DNA of 64,000 bases from Leishmania martiniquensis (Eukaryota > Euglenozoa > Kinetoplastea > Trypanosomatida > Trypanosomatidae). The notes under the pieces were generated by a model. It ran no database searches, had not been told where the DNA came from, and saw only the letters and a program-made list of their open reading frames with translations. The translations under genes were made by a program, and so were the position numbers. This document shows positions 42,069 to 51,710 of the stretch, in pieces. The stretch covers positions 414,501 to 478,500 of the forward strand of contig NC_090167.1 in NCBI RefSeq assembly GCF_017916325.1, read 5' to 3'. Every line of letters begins with the position of its first letter. The first letter of the stretch is position 1.

Positions 42069-42119
42069 TGCTCTCATCTACTTTCCCTCCCACCGACTCT
42101 CTCGTCTACAAAATTGGAG
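42069..42119 (+). promoter_or_regulatory. Candidate spliced-leader acceptor for the 296-residue gene
   Basis: C/T tract followed by GGAG (AG at 42118-42119), 46 bases before the first ATG. Earlier tracts are alternatives. Confidence 0.3.
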
Positions 42120-42164
42120 CAAAGAGGCCGTCTTCCGGACACGCAAACGTACACACACGTCTGT

Positions 42165-43055
42165 ATGTCCATGATGTCCTCACCCATGCATCATCACTCG
42201 TTGGTGGCTGACCAATCCACCTGCCTCCACTACTACCACTGCGTGTTGCACGACATTTCACTGCACCTACCCGTCGGGGAAATAGCGGCGCAGGTGCTGC
42301 CCAAGAAAGACTCAGATGTCGTTCAGCGACTGGCAAGCGCGGGCTGCCGCATCGTCCCTCACCAGCTCCACGTTTACAAAGAGCCGCTCGAGAGAAAGTT
42401 CGGCTATGTTTCTTTTTTTGTGCACCAAGCGCCGCACTCCGCGATGGATGCTGATGACGTTCACCATCTTGTCCGTGAATGGATCGACGTCGACCTCACC
42501 TCACAATTAGCGGCAGTGGAATGTAAGGTACAGCTCGCTCAACCACCCGAGTGCTATTCGTCAGAGCCCTTTCTGGACGCGTTCCGCCTAAAATGCCCCC
42601 TGCTTGACCCATCACAAACGCTCGACACCAAGAAGCTGGAGACCTTTGTGCTCTCCCGCGTACGCTTTGGGCAGAGCTGCGGCAATGCGTCAATCAATCA
42701 GTTGAATGCGATACACTGCAGTAGCGCCAAGGTTTCCGCCTGTCCTGCCGTCGGTGCGGATGAGTCGGGAAGCAGCGTGGATGACGGGCTAACTGGTGTG
42801 GTGGGCGAGTTGGACAACAGTGGCCAGCGCGCGGCTCGCACCTTGCACGAGCATGTATGGAAGTGTGTCGGTACCTTCTCCATTGATTCTCTGTCGCCTA
42901 AGGAGCTCATATGGCTCAAGAAGCAGCTTCCCACCTTCCCACCGCTGCTCATCACAAACGGTGACATAGACACGACCCACTGCGATAAGGGAAAACTGGC
43001 GCAGTTTTTCGAGGCCTCGCTTGCCCCTCTGCTCACTGTGGAGGAGGCGAAGTAG
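42165..43055 (+). CDS. Conserved-looking 296-residue protein, function unknown
   Basis: The first ATG is at 42165, with further in-frame ATGs at 42171, 42174 and 42186, so the N terminus is uncertain by up to seven residues. The protein is a soluble alpha/beta-looking chain with no signal peptide or membrane segment. It is rich in His and Cys near the N terminus (MHHHSLVADQSTCLHYYHC) and has a helical C-terminal block (SPKELIWLKKQLPTFPPLL) plus a Ser/Gly-rich middle linker. I recognise no domain. Codon use and composition match neighbouring genes, so it is very probably real. It is the only gene inside the 438-bp inverted repeat. Confidence 0.78.
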   Translation: MSMMSSPMHHHSLVADQSTCLHYYHCVLHDISLHLPVGEIAAQVLPKKDSDVVQRLASAGCRIVPHQLHVYKEPLERKFGYVSFFVHQAPHSAMDADDVHHLVREWIDVDLTSQLAAVECKVQLAQPPECYSSEPFLDAFRLKCPLLDPSQTLDTKKLETFVLSRVRFGQSCGNASINQLNAIHCSSAKVSACPAVGADESGSSVDDGLTGVVGELDNSGQRAARTLHEHVWKCVGTFSIDSLSPKELIWLKKQLPTFPPLLITNGDIDTTHCDKGKLAQFFEASLAPLLTVEEAK

Positions 43056-43689
43056 GGCAAAGTGGCTGAGGATGCCGTGCGCTGGGAGACACGGGTGCCG
43101 GAGGGTATTCACCCGGACAGTGGTTTCGCCTTTTGTTCCTCTTTTGTTTTCTGTGCCCGCCTCTCCGCTTTCCCTCGAATCTGTTTCGCTCGCGTGTGGG
43201 GGGCAGATGAGGGAGCGTAGGATCAGGGATCGTGTGCGCGGTGGCGTCAAGTCGGGCGCAAACACAGCGATCGTGCGGCGGCCATAACGCCCGCTCGCTT
43301 TTTGTCTTTCTGCACCTCCCCTTTCCCCTCTCCCCTCCCCTCGCGAAGGTTGTCTCTTTTTTTTCCACGGTTGCGTCGTGTCTTCTTCCTTTTACCATAT
43401 TTCTGTTCTTTTTTTATTCCCACTTTTTTTTTTGCGGTGTGCTGTGGTGGCGCGCGGCGCTGGGCAGTTTTTCTGTTTCTTCCGTCATTTCCATCCATTG
43501 CGCTTTGCGTTTGACGCCTTTGGAAGGCTGCTCGCTTCCGTGTGTCGCAATCGTTTCGCTATCGGCCCTGAGGAGGGTAAGCCGAACGGTCTGCATTAAG
43601 AATGCCGGTGCGCTGGCCGTGGCCCGTGTTGCGCCGAAAAAGAGATCCGCACAGATGAACCCCCCTTCTCCCACGATCCATGGGCGCGA

Positions 43690-44446
43690 CATGTGAGACA
43701 GGTTGTACCTCCGATGGGGCCTGCCGACTGACGGATGCCGGGTGCCTCAGGTGAGCAGCCCGAATCACAGCATTAGAGTCGTCCAGGCGCTACTGCAAGA
43801 GTTCACCATACAGCGTTGGACGATGTGGCGGCTGAGGCCCTAGGGTGGAAGGACACATAGCCTACAGGCAGGGTGCAGAGTCTGCCTGCGCCCCCACGTG
43901 TAGCTGGCCAGCTTCGCACCCGGGCTTATCCGGCACGACCCCTGGTTACCCCCGCCATTTGCTCACTGCGCAACGTCCTTGCAATCCTGCAGTCGGGCAG
44001 GACCGTGAGCGTAGCACTGCTCAAATGAAGGCATGGAGTCCACCTGTTCCCACCTGGCACCAATCGACCCCCGCGTGCGGAATAGGGAAAGGAGGGAAGG
44101 GGAGCAAGCGCCCCTTTACAAGCTGCCACGATTCGATGTGTGGGTGGTGTGCCCACCCCAATGGGGTTTGGGTCGCTCCAACACAGACAGATTGGCTGCG
44201 GCTGTATGCGTATACGGTCGCCGACACTATGCACCAGGGGAAGTGGGCAGGTTCGAGGAAGGCAACGCGCTGCTCTTGTGTGACAAGGCGTGTGCAACCG
44301 CTTTGGTATCGAAGTGTTTCGTTCTGGGGCACCACGGGCGACAAGAAGCTGCAAAAGTGACTTTTTTTCGCCGTGCTGCACCCCCCCCTCCTCTCTCTGA
44401 CCGCTCCTTGGGCTAATGGCTTTCAAGTTTGTCTCTTTCACCGCGT
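43690..44446. other. Possible degenerate retroposon-like (SIDER-like) block
   Basis: About 750 bases of non-coding DNA lacking the pyrimidine bias and simple repeats of the surrounding intergenic sequence. It lies directly against the right inverted-repeat arm. Its position in a 3'UTR and its size suit the short degenerate retroposons of Leishmania, but I cannot confirm any diagnostic signature by eye. Confidence 0.25.
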
Positions 44447-44452
44447 ATCACG

Positions 44453-44890
44453 CAAGTGCCCCTCCCCCTTCTCGCCGGCCTCCCAGTCGGCGCAGCGACG
44501 TGGCGGGAAGCAGCGGCCGACACGCGCGACAGCAGCGCTCCGCCCGTCGCGGTCGCCGTCTCCCACTCCATCTGCCACCCCCCCACAGGCACCACCGTGA
44601 GGCGACACTCGTAATGCCGGACGCCACGAGGTGCACGTCACTCGGGGCGTGGCGCTCGCGCCCTACACCGGCCAGCAGTGCGGGGACCGCCTGAGATCCG
44701 TCCGAGCCGCGCTGACACTTTGCCTGTGACCCGTGGGGGGGCACAAGCGCGCTCGATGGCGCCGATCACTCCGACGCCACGCGCTGCGGGGCCGGACCGC
44801 CTACAGCCCTTGCCACCACCAGAAGTGGCCCTGTGCTTGCGGGGGATACAAAGGGGAGAGAGGGAGTGGCTGCTCAGCTTCCTCCGACAT
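44453..44890 (-). repeat. Right arm of the near-identical 438-bp inverted repeat
   Basis: Reverse complement of 40514-40951 without a mismatch that I could find. The arms are 3.5 kb apart and enclose the 296-residue gene. Flanks beyond 44890 and before 44447 do not match the left arm. Confidence 0.95.
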
Positions 44891-47211
44891 AGGGAGACAC
44901 CAAGAGGGATGTACGCACTCGCGACTCATGGCTTACCCTGCTTGCCAGCTGCCGGCATAGTTGCCAAACGGACACTGACTAACGTGTTTCATACTTTGTG
45001 TGTTGCACTCGACGTGGGCGTTGCTAGAGGGGGTAGTGGAGCTCACGCGGCTTTCACGCGGCGCTCTCGTCCTCTTTGACGCGCTCGTCTGCTGTGTGTG
45101 TGCCTCGAGAGGGTGGGCACGCTTTCTCTCTTTAGTGGGTGGGGGTGGGGGCAGAGGGCGCATGTCTGCGTGTGTGTGGAGTGCCTCTCGTGGTTACTTT
45201 TACATAAAATTATTGGTACATGTGGACAAGGAAGGCCTTGACTATTCTTTCTGCTGTCATGCAGACGTTGGTCCGCACACGTATGCACAGACTTTCGCAC
45301 GCACCTCAAAAAAAAAATAACGCGGGAATTATGGCATTCGTTTAAGCTGAAGGGCAAAAATGATCTTCGTTGAGCTGTGGATGTGTGTGGCGTTGAGGAT
45401 GATGGCGGTGTAGCGCGCTGCGGAGAATGGTTGGTACGTGCTTCTGTTGGTTACGCGCAGCAATATGCGCGTGAGCGTTTTGTGTTCGTATCACGGACGG
45501 GGATGCACACAGGCGAGTGGAGCAGAAGGGAAGAGTGTGCCATGGGTGTGCAGGTGGTTCTCCTCTCCCTCCTGCTACCTATGGCCCCGATTTTTGCTCC
45601 CTGCCCTCTTTGGCTTTCTCTTTATCTCTTCAATCTACTGGGAGGTCGCGTGCAAAAGGCGTAATTGGCGGCTGGGCTGTGGGACACTCACGCACACGCG
45701 TGAGGAGCGCGGCCGACTCCTCCCCGTCAAAACCCCTCACGGAAGCAAAAGGTAAAAAGGCACGATGCGGAGAGGGCGAGGGAGGGTGGTGGTGGTTGGG
45801 ACGCTGCGGCGTCCGGACCCGCGCACAGTAAAGGTTATGAGGCTTAACGTAATCGCCGCGCTTGAGAGTGATGGACGACGTGAGGTGAGCGACTTCTGCG
45901 CTTGCCTTTTTTTATCACAGTACGCTTCCCACAGCTACTAAAGGCGCACGCACGCTTTCAGGCCGTCTCCACAGATGCTCGTACACACGCACAGGCCACC
46001 ACTTCCCCTGCGATACGGCTCCACCTCTTCATCTTTTCCCTCTCCCCTCATGGCTCTTCTTTCTGTACGTCTGAATCGCTGTTGCCTTCATCGGAGGGTT
46101 GTGCACATACCTTCTCCTCCTCCCCCTCCCTGATGCCTCTCACCGTGCGCTTCACGACCACTCTCCCCGTTCATTCACCCACAAACGCCTTCTTTACATG
46201 GATATGCCCATACACACGCGACGATGACGACTGCGTCGGTTCACAGCTCCGGCTTCTGTCGTCTCGCTTTCGCTGACTTGCCACCGCCGCCACCATCAAC
46301 TCTACAACTGGCTCTTGCATCGCTTAAAGTCTTCTCTCGGTTGGCTTTGCTTATCGTCATTTTGTGCGTCCCCTCGCGCGTTCGGTCAACGATCACCACG
46401 CCTTCACGTTTCACATTTCCGTGCGTTTCCTTCGTGACCCTTTGTGCGGGCGTCGTGCTCAAGTGCATCGAATGCGACGTTGACCTCCAGTGAATCGCCC
46501 TTTCGCATTCGTGTCCCCCCTTCTTAAACTCTTTGTCGCTCCCTGTCGTCGCGGGGTTGGTCCTTAACCTCAGTTGTGGCACCCCTGAGAGGTTCTTCGT
46601 GCTTGACGTTTTTCTTCGGGTGCTATTTGTCACGTCTTTGTGTGTGTGCATCTTTGGGCGTGTCTCCCTCCAGTGCTCCTCAGTGCTTGGCCGACTGCCG
46701 GCATCGCACTGTTGTAGCCTGTGCCTTATGTAACTGAATCTTCGTGGTCGTGCGCTCATCTGTGCCAACTTGCACATTTGCACAGACGCGGAACGAACGC
46801 GTGAGATCTGCCCATTGCTCTCCTTTGCCGCCACTGTGTGAGTGTGGCATACACGCAGACAGCGCAAAACGGCATAGCCTTGTGTGCGTTCTCTGTGCTG
46901 CTTCAATCTTTTCCGCTTTGGAGTCCATTCCGTGCACTCGAAGCTTCCGTCCTCATACACCGTCAGTGGCATCCTCCGAATAAGGGCCTCTCGAGCAGCA
47001 AATCACAGGAGTGAAGGATTACATTTGCGTTGCCCTTTGCTATCTTAAAGTTCGTTTCTTCTCCAGTAGTGAGCTCATTCACCTATTCTTACGCTGATTT
47101 TGTGTACCGTGGTTGTACAAGAAATTCGTGTCTCGCTGAGTATCGCTTCCTCTTTCTCACCCTTGCCTTACCCGCATTATTCGGCCTCATTCCCGTTCGG
47201 CGCAGGTGCCT

Positions 47212-47240
47212 GTGTGTGTGTGTGCGTGTGCGTGTGTGCC
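47212..47240. repeat. (TG)n microsatellite
   Basis: TG units with two CG interruptions, in the elongase leader region. Confidence 0.8.
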
Positions 47241-47404
47241 TCCCCTGCTGTACCGTTTTTTCTCTATCTTCCTTCAGGCTAGGGTGCTGCTCGAAGGCTG
47301 TCCAACCACACGCCGTGTAGGTTGATGTGTGCGGCTCCACAGTATTGATCGCCGCTCCTTTTTTTTCCTCCGTTGCCGCTGCTGTCGGCTGCACGACACC
47401 ATAG

Positions 47405-47431
47405 TCTTCGCTTTTCTGGCTCTCTTCGCAG
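47405..47431 (+). promoter_or_regulatory. Candidate spliced-leader acceptor for the elongase gene
   Basis: C/T-rich tract ending CTTCGCAG with AG at 47430-47431, 67 bases before the ATG at 47498. Confidence 0.45.
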
Positions 47432-47497
47432 CTCACTCCGACTCTGCCCCATTCTTGAGCGCATTTCAATTTGCTTCTGTCGATTCCGGAAGCAATC

Positions 47498-48652
47498 ATG
47501 ATCTCTGTGGCGAGGGCGAATCAGATCGCCGAGGCGATCGAGGTGCCCGACTGGGTCCTGTCAAAATCTGCAGCGCTCATGTACCACTGTTTCGGCTCAA
47601 TCGCTGATGCGTTTGAACGCAGTGTCAGGGTGAACTTTCCTACACAGCATGCGCTTGTAGAAACGTGGACGCGTGCAAACGCCCACCCCTTTGCAAAACG
47701 CTTGCCTTACCTGAATCCGTGGCACTGTATCGCCTCTATCCTGGCATACTTAAGCTTGATTGCTGTCTTTCGCCTGCTGCACAGGTTCCTCGGCAAGTTC
47801 TCGTGCCGTCGCCTCGGGCTGGCGCACAACCTCGGCCTCCACCTTCTCTCCTTGTACATGAGCTTCGGCCTCATGATCAGCGCGCGCGCCGCAGGTTACT
47901 CGCTCTGGAACAACGCATCCGGTACATCGGTGGCCGAGTGGCGCATTGCCAAGTTGATATGGCTATTTTACGTCTCGAAAGTCGTGGAATGGCTGGACAC
48001 TGTCATCATGCTGCTTAAGCAAAACTACCGGCAGGTGACCTTCCTGCATGTGTATCACCACACGACGGTTTTCGTGCTGTGGTGGCTGGCATCGCTGACG
48101 GCTCCTGGTGGAGAGTCTTACTACAGCGCCATGGTCAACGCTGGGGTCCACGTTGTCATGTACGGCTATTACTTCCTGACGCTGCTTTTTCCATCGGGTC
48201 TCGTGCGCAGCATCCTGAGCAGGGTGAAGTTTGTCATTACAAAGGGGCAGATGTGTCAATTTGTGTTCAACTGTATGCAGTCCGTGTACGACCTTGTGTG
48301 GGTGCCTCGGGCGGAGCTGAAGTACAGCGCTCGCCTGCTGCAAATCCTATTCTGGTACATGATCTCCCTCCTCGCACTCTTCGGCAACTTCTTGGTGAAG
48401 AACGAAAAACTGTCCCCGCAACACCATCGCGCTGATGCGGCAACAGCTGCAGCAGCTATTGGGAGTGCAGGGACGAAGCCGGACGGGGAGAGGTCCAGCG
48501 GGGCTAGTGCCACGGTTGGGTGGAGTAAGACACCATCGGAGCCCGTGAAGAGTGAGCGGACGGCGCACGTGAAACGAGCGCCGCGCAAGGGCAGCATGCG
48601 CACCTATGGGGCTCAGGCGGTAATCGCCGACCCATTCTTCCGCAGCTCCTGA
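47498..48652 (+). CDS. ELO-family fatty acid elongase (3-ketoacyl-CoA synthase)
   Basis: 384-residue ER membrane enzyme of the ELO family, which condenses malonyl-CoA with a long-chain acyl-CoA as the first step of fatty acid elongation. The diagnostic boxes are present: KVVEWLDT (161-168), the histidine box HVYHH (184-188) within FLHVYHHTTVFVLWW, NAGVHVVMYGYY (214-225) and TKGQMCQF (248-255). At least six hydrophobic segments are visible (about 75-95, 112-130, 152-173, 190-200, 216-232 and 280-299). The HVYHH form (family H-x-x-H-H) and the NAGVH box are more like polyunsaturated/ELOVL2/5-type elongases, but chain-length specificity is not provable. The C-terminal tail of about 80 residues is long, Ala/Ser-rich and basic (VKRAPRKGSMR) rather than ending in a simple KK retrieval signal. 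Confidence 0.94.
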   Translation: MISVARANQIAEAIEVPDWVLSKSAALMYHCFGSIADAFERSVRVNFPTQHALVETWTRANAHPFAKRLPYLNPWHCIASILAYLSLIAVFRLLHRFLGKFSCRRLGLAHNLGLHLLSLYMSFGLMISARAAGYSLWNNASGTSVAEWRIAKLIWLFYVSKVVEWLDTVIMLLKQNYRQVTFLHVYHHTTVFVLWWLASLTAPGGESYYSAMVNAGVHVVMYGYYFLTLLFPSGLVRSILSRVKFVITKGQMCQFVFNCMQSVYDLVWVPRAELKYSARLLQILFWYMISLLALFGNFLVKNEKLSPQHHRADAATAAAAIGSAGTKPDGERSSGASATVGWSKTPSEPVKSERTAHVKRAPRKGSMRTYGAQAVIADPFFRSS

Positions 48653-50624
48653 AAAGGGCGAAACAAACAACCAAAAAGTGCTGCAACGTTTTGAGATGCC
48701 GAAAGGTGGGCTCGATACGTGCACCTGGATGCGTTTTTTTGAGCCGTTTATGCGTCGCTTGTATACTGCGCTCACGTGAAGCCAACAGAATGTGTGCATA
48801 CGCTTCCCTTTCCCTTTTTTTCCTCGTTTTCGTCCAAGACCGCCAGCACAGGGAGGTGTGCGGAATAACGAAGAAAAGGCAAAAAAATATCATGGCATGT
48901 GCGTATACGACCCCCCCGCGCCGTCGTGCTCCGTAAAGAGAAGCGGTAGACCTGAGTTTGTGGGCAAAAGTGGCTTCCTCTGTCTCCCCAAACCGAGGAC
49001 GGCAGTGATAGCTACACCCTCAGCGCGCTGGACAGAAAGGATGCGGCATGCGCGGGTGATTCAGCGCAGGGCGCGTTTCCCTCTTTGTTCTTGTGCTTTA
49101 TGCTGTGCTCGCCCTTTTTGCCTCTTCTCTCTTGTGTTCGAACGGTTCCCTTTGCCTTCCTCGGAGTTCTGCTTGTGTCTTCCCTTTTTTCTTGGCGTGC
49201 GTATACTCGTGGGAAAAAGGGAGGGGGGTAAAGAGAGAGAGGCAAGGGGGGAAGAGACGGGCAGCGAGAAGGAGGGGGATAGGTGATTGGAAAGGCGCGT
49301 GGACTCGCTTGCAACTGTATCTCTTTTTGCTCTCCAGTTTCCGCACGCTTGTTTTCCGCCCGCCTTGACTTTCCTGCGCTGCAATCGCGTGAGAGCCACT
49401 CGCGTGGGTGGGAGGGGGAGGAGGGAGCGAAAAGTAAAAGAAGAGGATCGAGGCGACCAACCGGCGTTTCCTCGTCGTTTTCCAGGGAAAGGGTCCCCGT
49501 CTCGCTCGGCACATGGGTTTCTCGACACACATCTGTTCGTGGGCCATCGACACCATTCCCGCAATCTCTCCCTTTTTCTTGCTCTTTGTCCCACGCGGCT
49601 CGTGGTGGGCACTCCGTGCTCGCTTCAAGAATACCGCCAAGTGTCCGGTAGTGCACGCTTGTGGAGAAAAGCAGACAACACGATCACCGTGGCATCTGCT
49701 ACACAAGAGGACCTACGGATCCTTGTTCCATTCCTCGGCGAGGTCGCTCTCTGCAAGTGATGTTTGAGGACACCGTCATTCGTTTCTCCAGTACGCTTCC
49801 TATTTTTTTATTTTTTGGCGCTCTGCAGCATCCGTAGATGACGACGCGTTCACCACTCGTGTCCGTTTTCTCTTTCCTTAAATATATATTCTTTGGTGCG
49901 GTAATGATTTTCCTGTTGCCGGGTATCTATGTGTGCACGGGCGGCTTGTCTGCGAGGGTGCACTCGATACGGACAGCTACTCGAGCCTATGCGTTCGTTC
50001 GCTGCCTCTCTCTCTACCTTCCTGGCTGACCTCTTACTTTCCTACCCCCTGTCTCTCACCTCATCTTTTTTTTTTCTGGCATTGGCGGTGAGCCGATATT
50101 CAGATGTGTGTGTGTCTTTCTGTCTGTGTGTCTTTGTGAGTGTTGTGTGTGTCTCTAGAGGCCGTGGACGCACAAGTGATATGGAAATATGCTCATTTTT
50201 TTTCACATCGCTGCGCGACCTGATACACAGTAATCAAAGATGATGGATGGCCCCGTCCTCGTGGCGCTTGTGCCACCTGTGCCCCAATGGCAGCAAGCTT
50301 CAGACGATTGCTCGTCACTGCCAATGACGAGCCAGAGTGCTTTCACGGCGGGTGGCGCCCCTTTTCCTCCTCTTGGCGCGGCGTGCCTCAAGCGCTCTGC
50401 TGCTGCTGCTGCGACCCGGCGCTGCACTTCTCCGCGTCTGCCTGGGCAGGTGCATCCATCGGCGCCCTCATCTCGATTTTATCCGCGCCCTCTCTCGCCC
50501 ACCAGTGCGGCGTTTCACTCATCTCCTTTTTTTTTCCGACGCCGCTTTCCTGGACAAAAGAAGGGCAGCCGCGCCACGTCACGGTGCCGGCCGTCCTCGA
50601 CGGCGGGTGTCAGAGTTGGGGATA
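48653..50624. other. Intergenic: elongase 3'UTR and 5'UTR of the four-span membrane protein
   Basis: No gene supported with confidence. It contains purine-rich DNA (49205-49282), a four-G-run stretch (49406-49425) and T-rich DNA around 49801-49817. Three open frames cross 50240-50620, but none has a recognisable domain. Confidence 0.5.
50513..50560 (+). promoter_or_regulatory. Candidate spliced-leader acceptor for the four-span membrane protein
   Basis: A tract with nine consecutive T and flanking C/T bases is followed by AG at 50559-50560. This supports the ATG at 50625 as the first start in the mRNA. Confidence 0.4.
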
Positions 50625-51710
50625 ATGACCTCATTCACCGAGGCGAACGAGGGTCGAGCGAGGGTGAGCTGGAGCCTTCAGATTCAGGATGCCGGCACCC
50701 CTCCAACAATGGTGGCGACATCGTTATGGCTCTCTCTCTCGTTCTGCGTTGCAGTGCTGTTTGTAGAGCTGCGGCCTGCCGCAATACGCCACCTGCGTAC
50801 GTCAGCAGATCATAATGCGCGCGCGATTAAGAAAGATGCGAACCAATCTCCTCACAGTCGGTGGCTGTGGCGCCTGCTGGCTGCCGTATGGACGTGCGCG
50901 CTTTACGACGTGGTACACCGCACCTTCTGTTACTGTATTCTATCGGCCCACATGCTTGCTCGCCGTCGATTGCTGCCGCTCGGAAACGACTTTTTCTGGG
51001 ATGGGCTGTGGACGGAATGGGTGAACTCGGTGCGCCTTTACGTCTTCTGTACGCCCTTCGCTAGCACATCAGCGCCAGCCTCATTTGGTTCCTGTGCAGG
51101 GTGGCAGCTTCCTATTGCTGGAACGTTGGCCTATGAACGCTATCCCGAGTACGCGGCGCTGAATGTGAGCCAGCTGGCTACGTCATCTGAGGTGATGCTC
51201 TACCGTCGGGTGTGTCTCGCATCGCTTGCAATAACGTGGATATCGGTGATAGTTCTCCATGGGCAGTTCGCGCTAATGCGTCGTGCCCTCTCCCGCGTCA
51301 TGCCTCCCTCTTCGGCAAGGTCGCCAAACGATCTTGCTGAGGAGCCGTCACGCGCGGAGAGGGATCGACCGTTGGGCATCAACAACCTTCCCATGGCCCT
51401 TGACGCCACGGAGGCCCCGGGTGATGATTCGTGGTTGGACAGCCCCGAGGCTCTCGCCGAGGAGGCGCGATGGCAGCTGTATGACGAGCAACCAGGTCCG
51501 TCGCACGGCGGTGCTCGTCGGTTAAGTGCGCCTTCACACGTCCGCGTTTCGTTCACTTCGCAGATTTTGAAGCAGTGCTGGCCGTCCCTCGCGTCCGCTG
51601 TCTACGCGGCACTCTACGCTTTTGTTGGAGGAATGCCACTTCTCATGCACCTCGTCTTCCCCACGGCGGTTTCTGTGGTCTCTGCCATGATGATGATCGT
51701 CACGGTCTGA
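50625..51710 (+). CDS. Predicted four-span membrane protein, function unknown
   Basis: 361 residues from the first in-frame ATG downstream of a pyrimidine tract. Hydrophobic segments are at about 29-49 (MVATSLWLSLSFCVAVLFVE), 80-108, 196-218 (VCLASLAITWISVIVLHGQF) and 320-360 (two closely spaced spans ending at the C terminus). A long polar, acidic loop (220-300; EEPSRAERDRP, DSWLDSPEALAEEARW) separates spans 3 and 4. There are no known domain signatures. The same frame stays open 96 codons upstream without an ATG, reading as a Leu/Arg-rich stretch, so a longer protein using a non-ATG start or an error upstream cannot be fully excluded. Confidence 0.72.
   Translation: MTSFTEANEGRARVSWSLQIQDAGTPPTMVATSLWLSLSFCVAVLFVELRPAAIRHLRTSADHNARAIKKDANQSPHSRWLWRLLAAVWTCALYDVVHRTFCYCILSAHMLARRRLLPLGNDFFWDGLWTEWVNSVRLYVFCTPFASTSAPASFGSCAGWQLPIAGTLAYERYPEYAALNVSQLATSSEVMLYRRVCLASLAITWISVIVLHGQFALMRRALSRVMPPSSARSPNDLAEEPSRAERDRPLGINNLPMALDATEAPGDDSWLDSPEALAEEARWQLYDEQPGPSHGGARRLSAPSHVRVSFTSQILKQCWPSLASAVYAALYAFVGGMPLLMHLVFPTAVSVVSAMMMIVTV

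Larger units (their letters stand above)
40391..42164. other. Intergenic: 3'UTR of the PPR-like gene and 5'UTR of the 296-residue gene
   Basis: It holds the left copy of a 438-bp inverted repeat (40514-40951). Pyrimidine-rich blocks lie at 41685-41740, 41820-41850, 41950-41980 and 42069-42108, any of which could direct trans-splicing of the next gene. No gene supported; the apparent open frames in the repeat are GC-rich and also occur in the other copy. Confidence 0.6.
43056..47497. other. Long intergenic region (4.4 kb): 3'UTR of the 296-residue gene and 5'UTR of the elongase
   Basis: The largest gap in the window. It contains a T-rich tract (43350-43435), a GC-balanced block with no coding signal (43690-44446) that could be an old retroposon of the SIDER kind, the right arm of the inverted repeat (44453-44890), a four-G-run stretch (45137-45158), a (TG)n run (47212-47240) and, just before the elongase, strong pyrimidine tracts. 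Only a doubtful 89-codon frame (46224-46493) begins with ATG and has a possible membrane span. Confidence 0.55.

Noticed and set aside
46241..46972. 243-residue open frame on the minus strand in the long gap
   Set aside because: No domain, biased composition, opposite to every gene in the window, and it reads through pyrimidine-rich + strand DNA typical of leaders.
49012..49706. Two overlapping minus-strand frames of about 200 residues after the elongase
   Set aside because: Both read the same purine/pyrimidine-biased DNA; Lys/Arg/Glu-rich artefacts.
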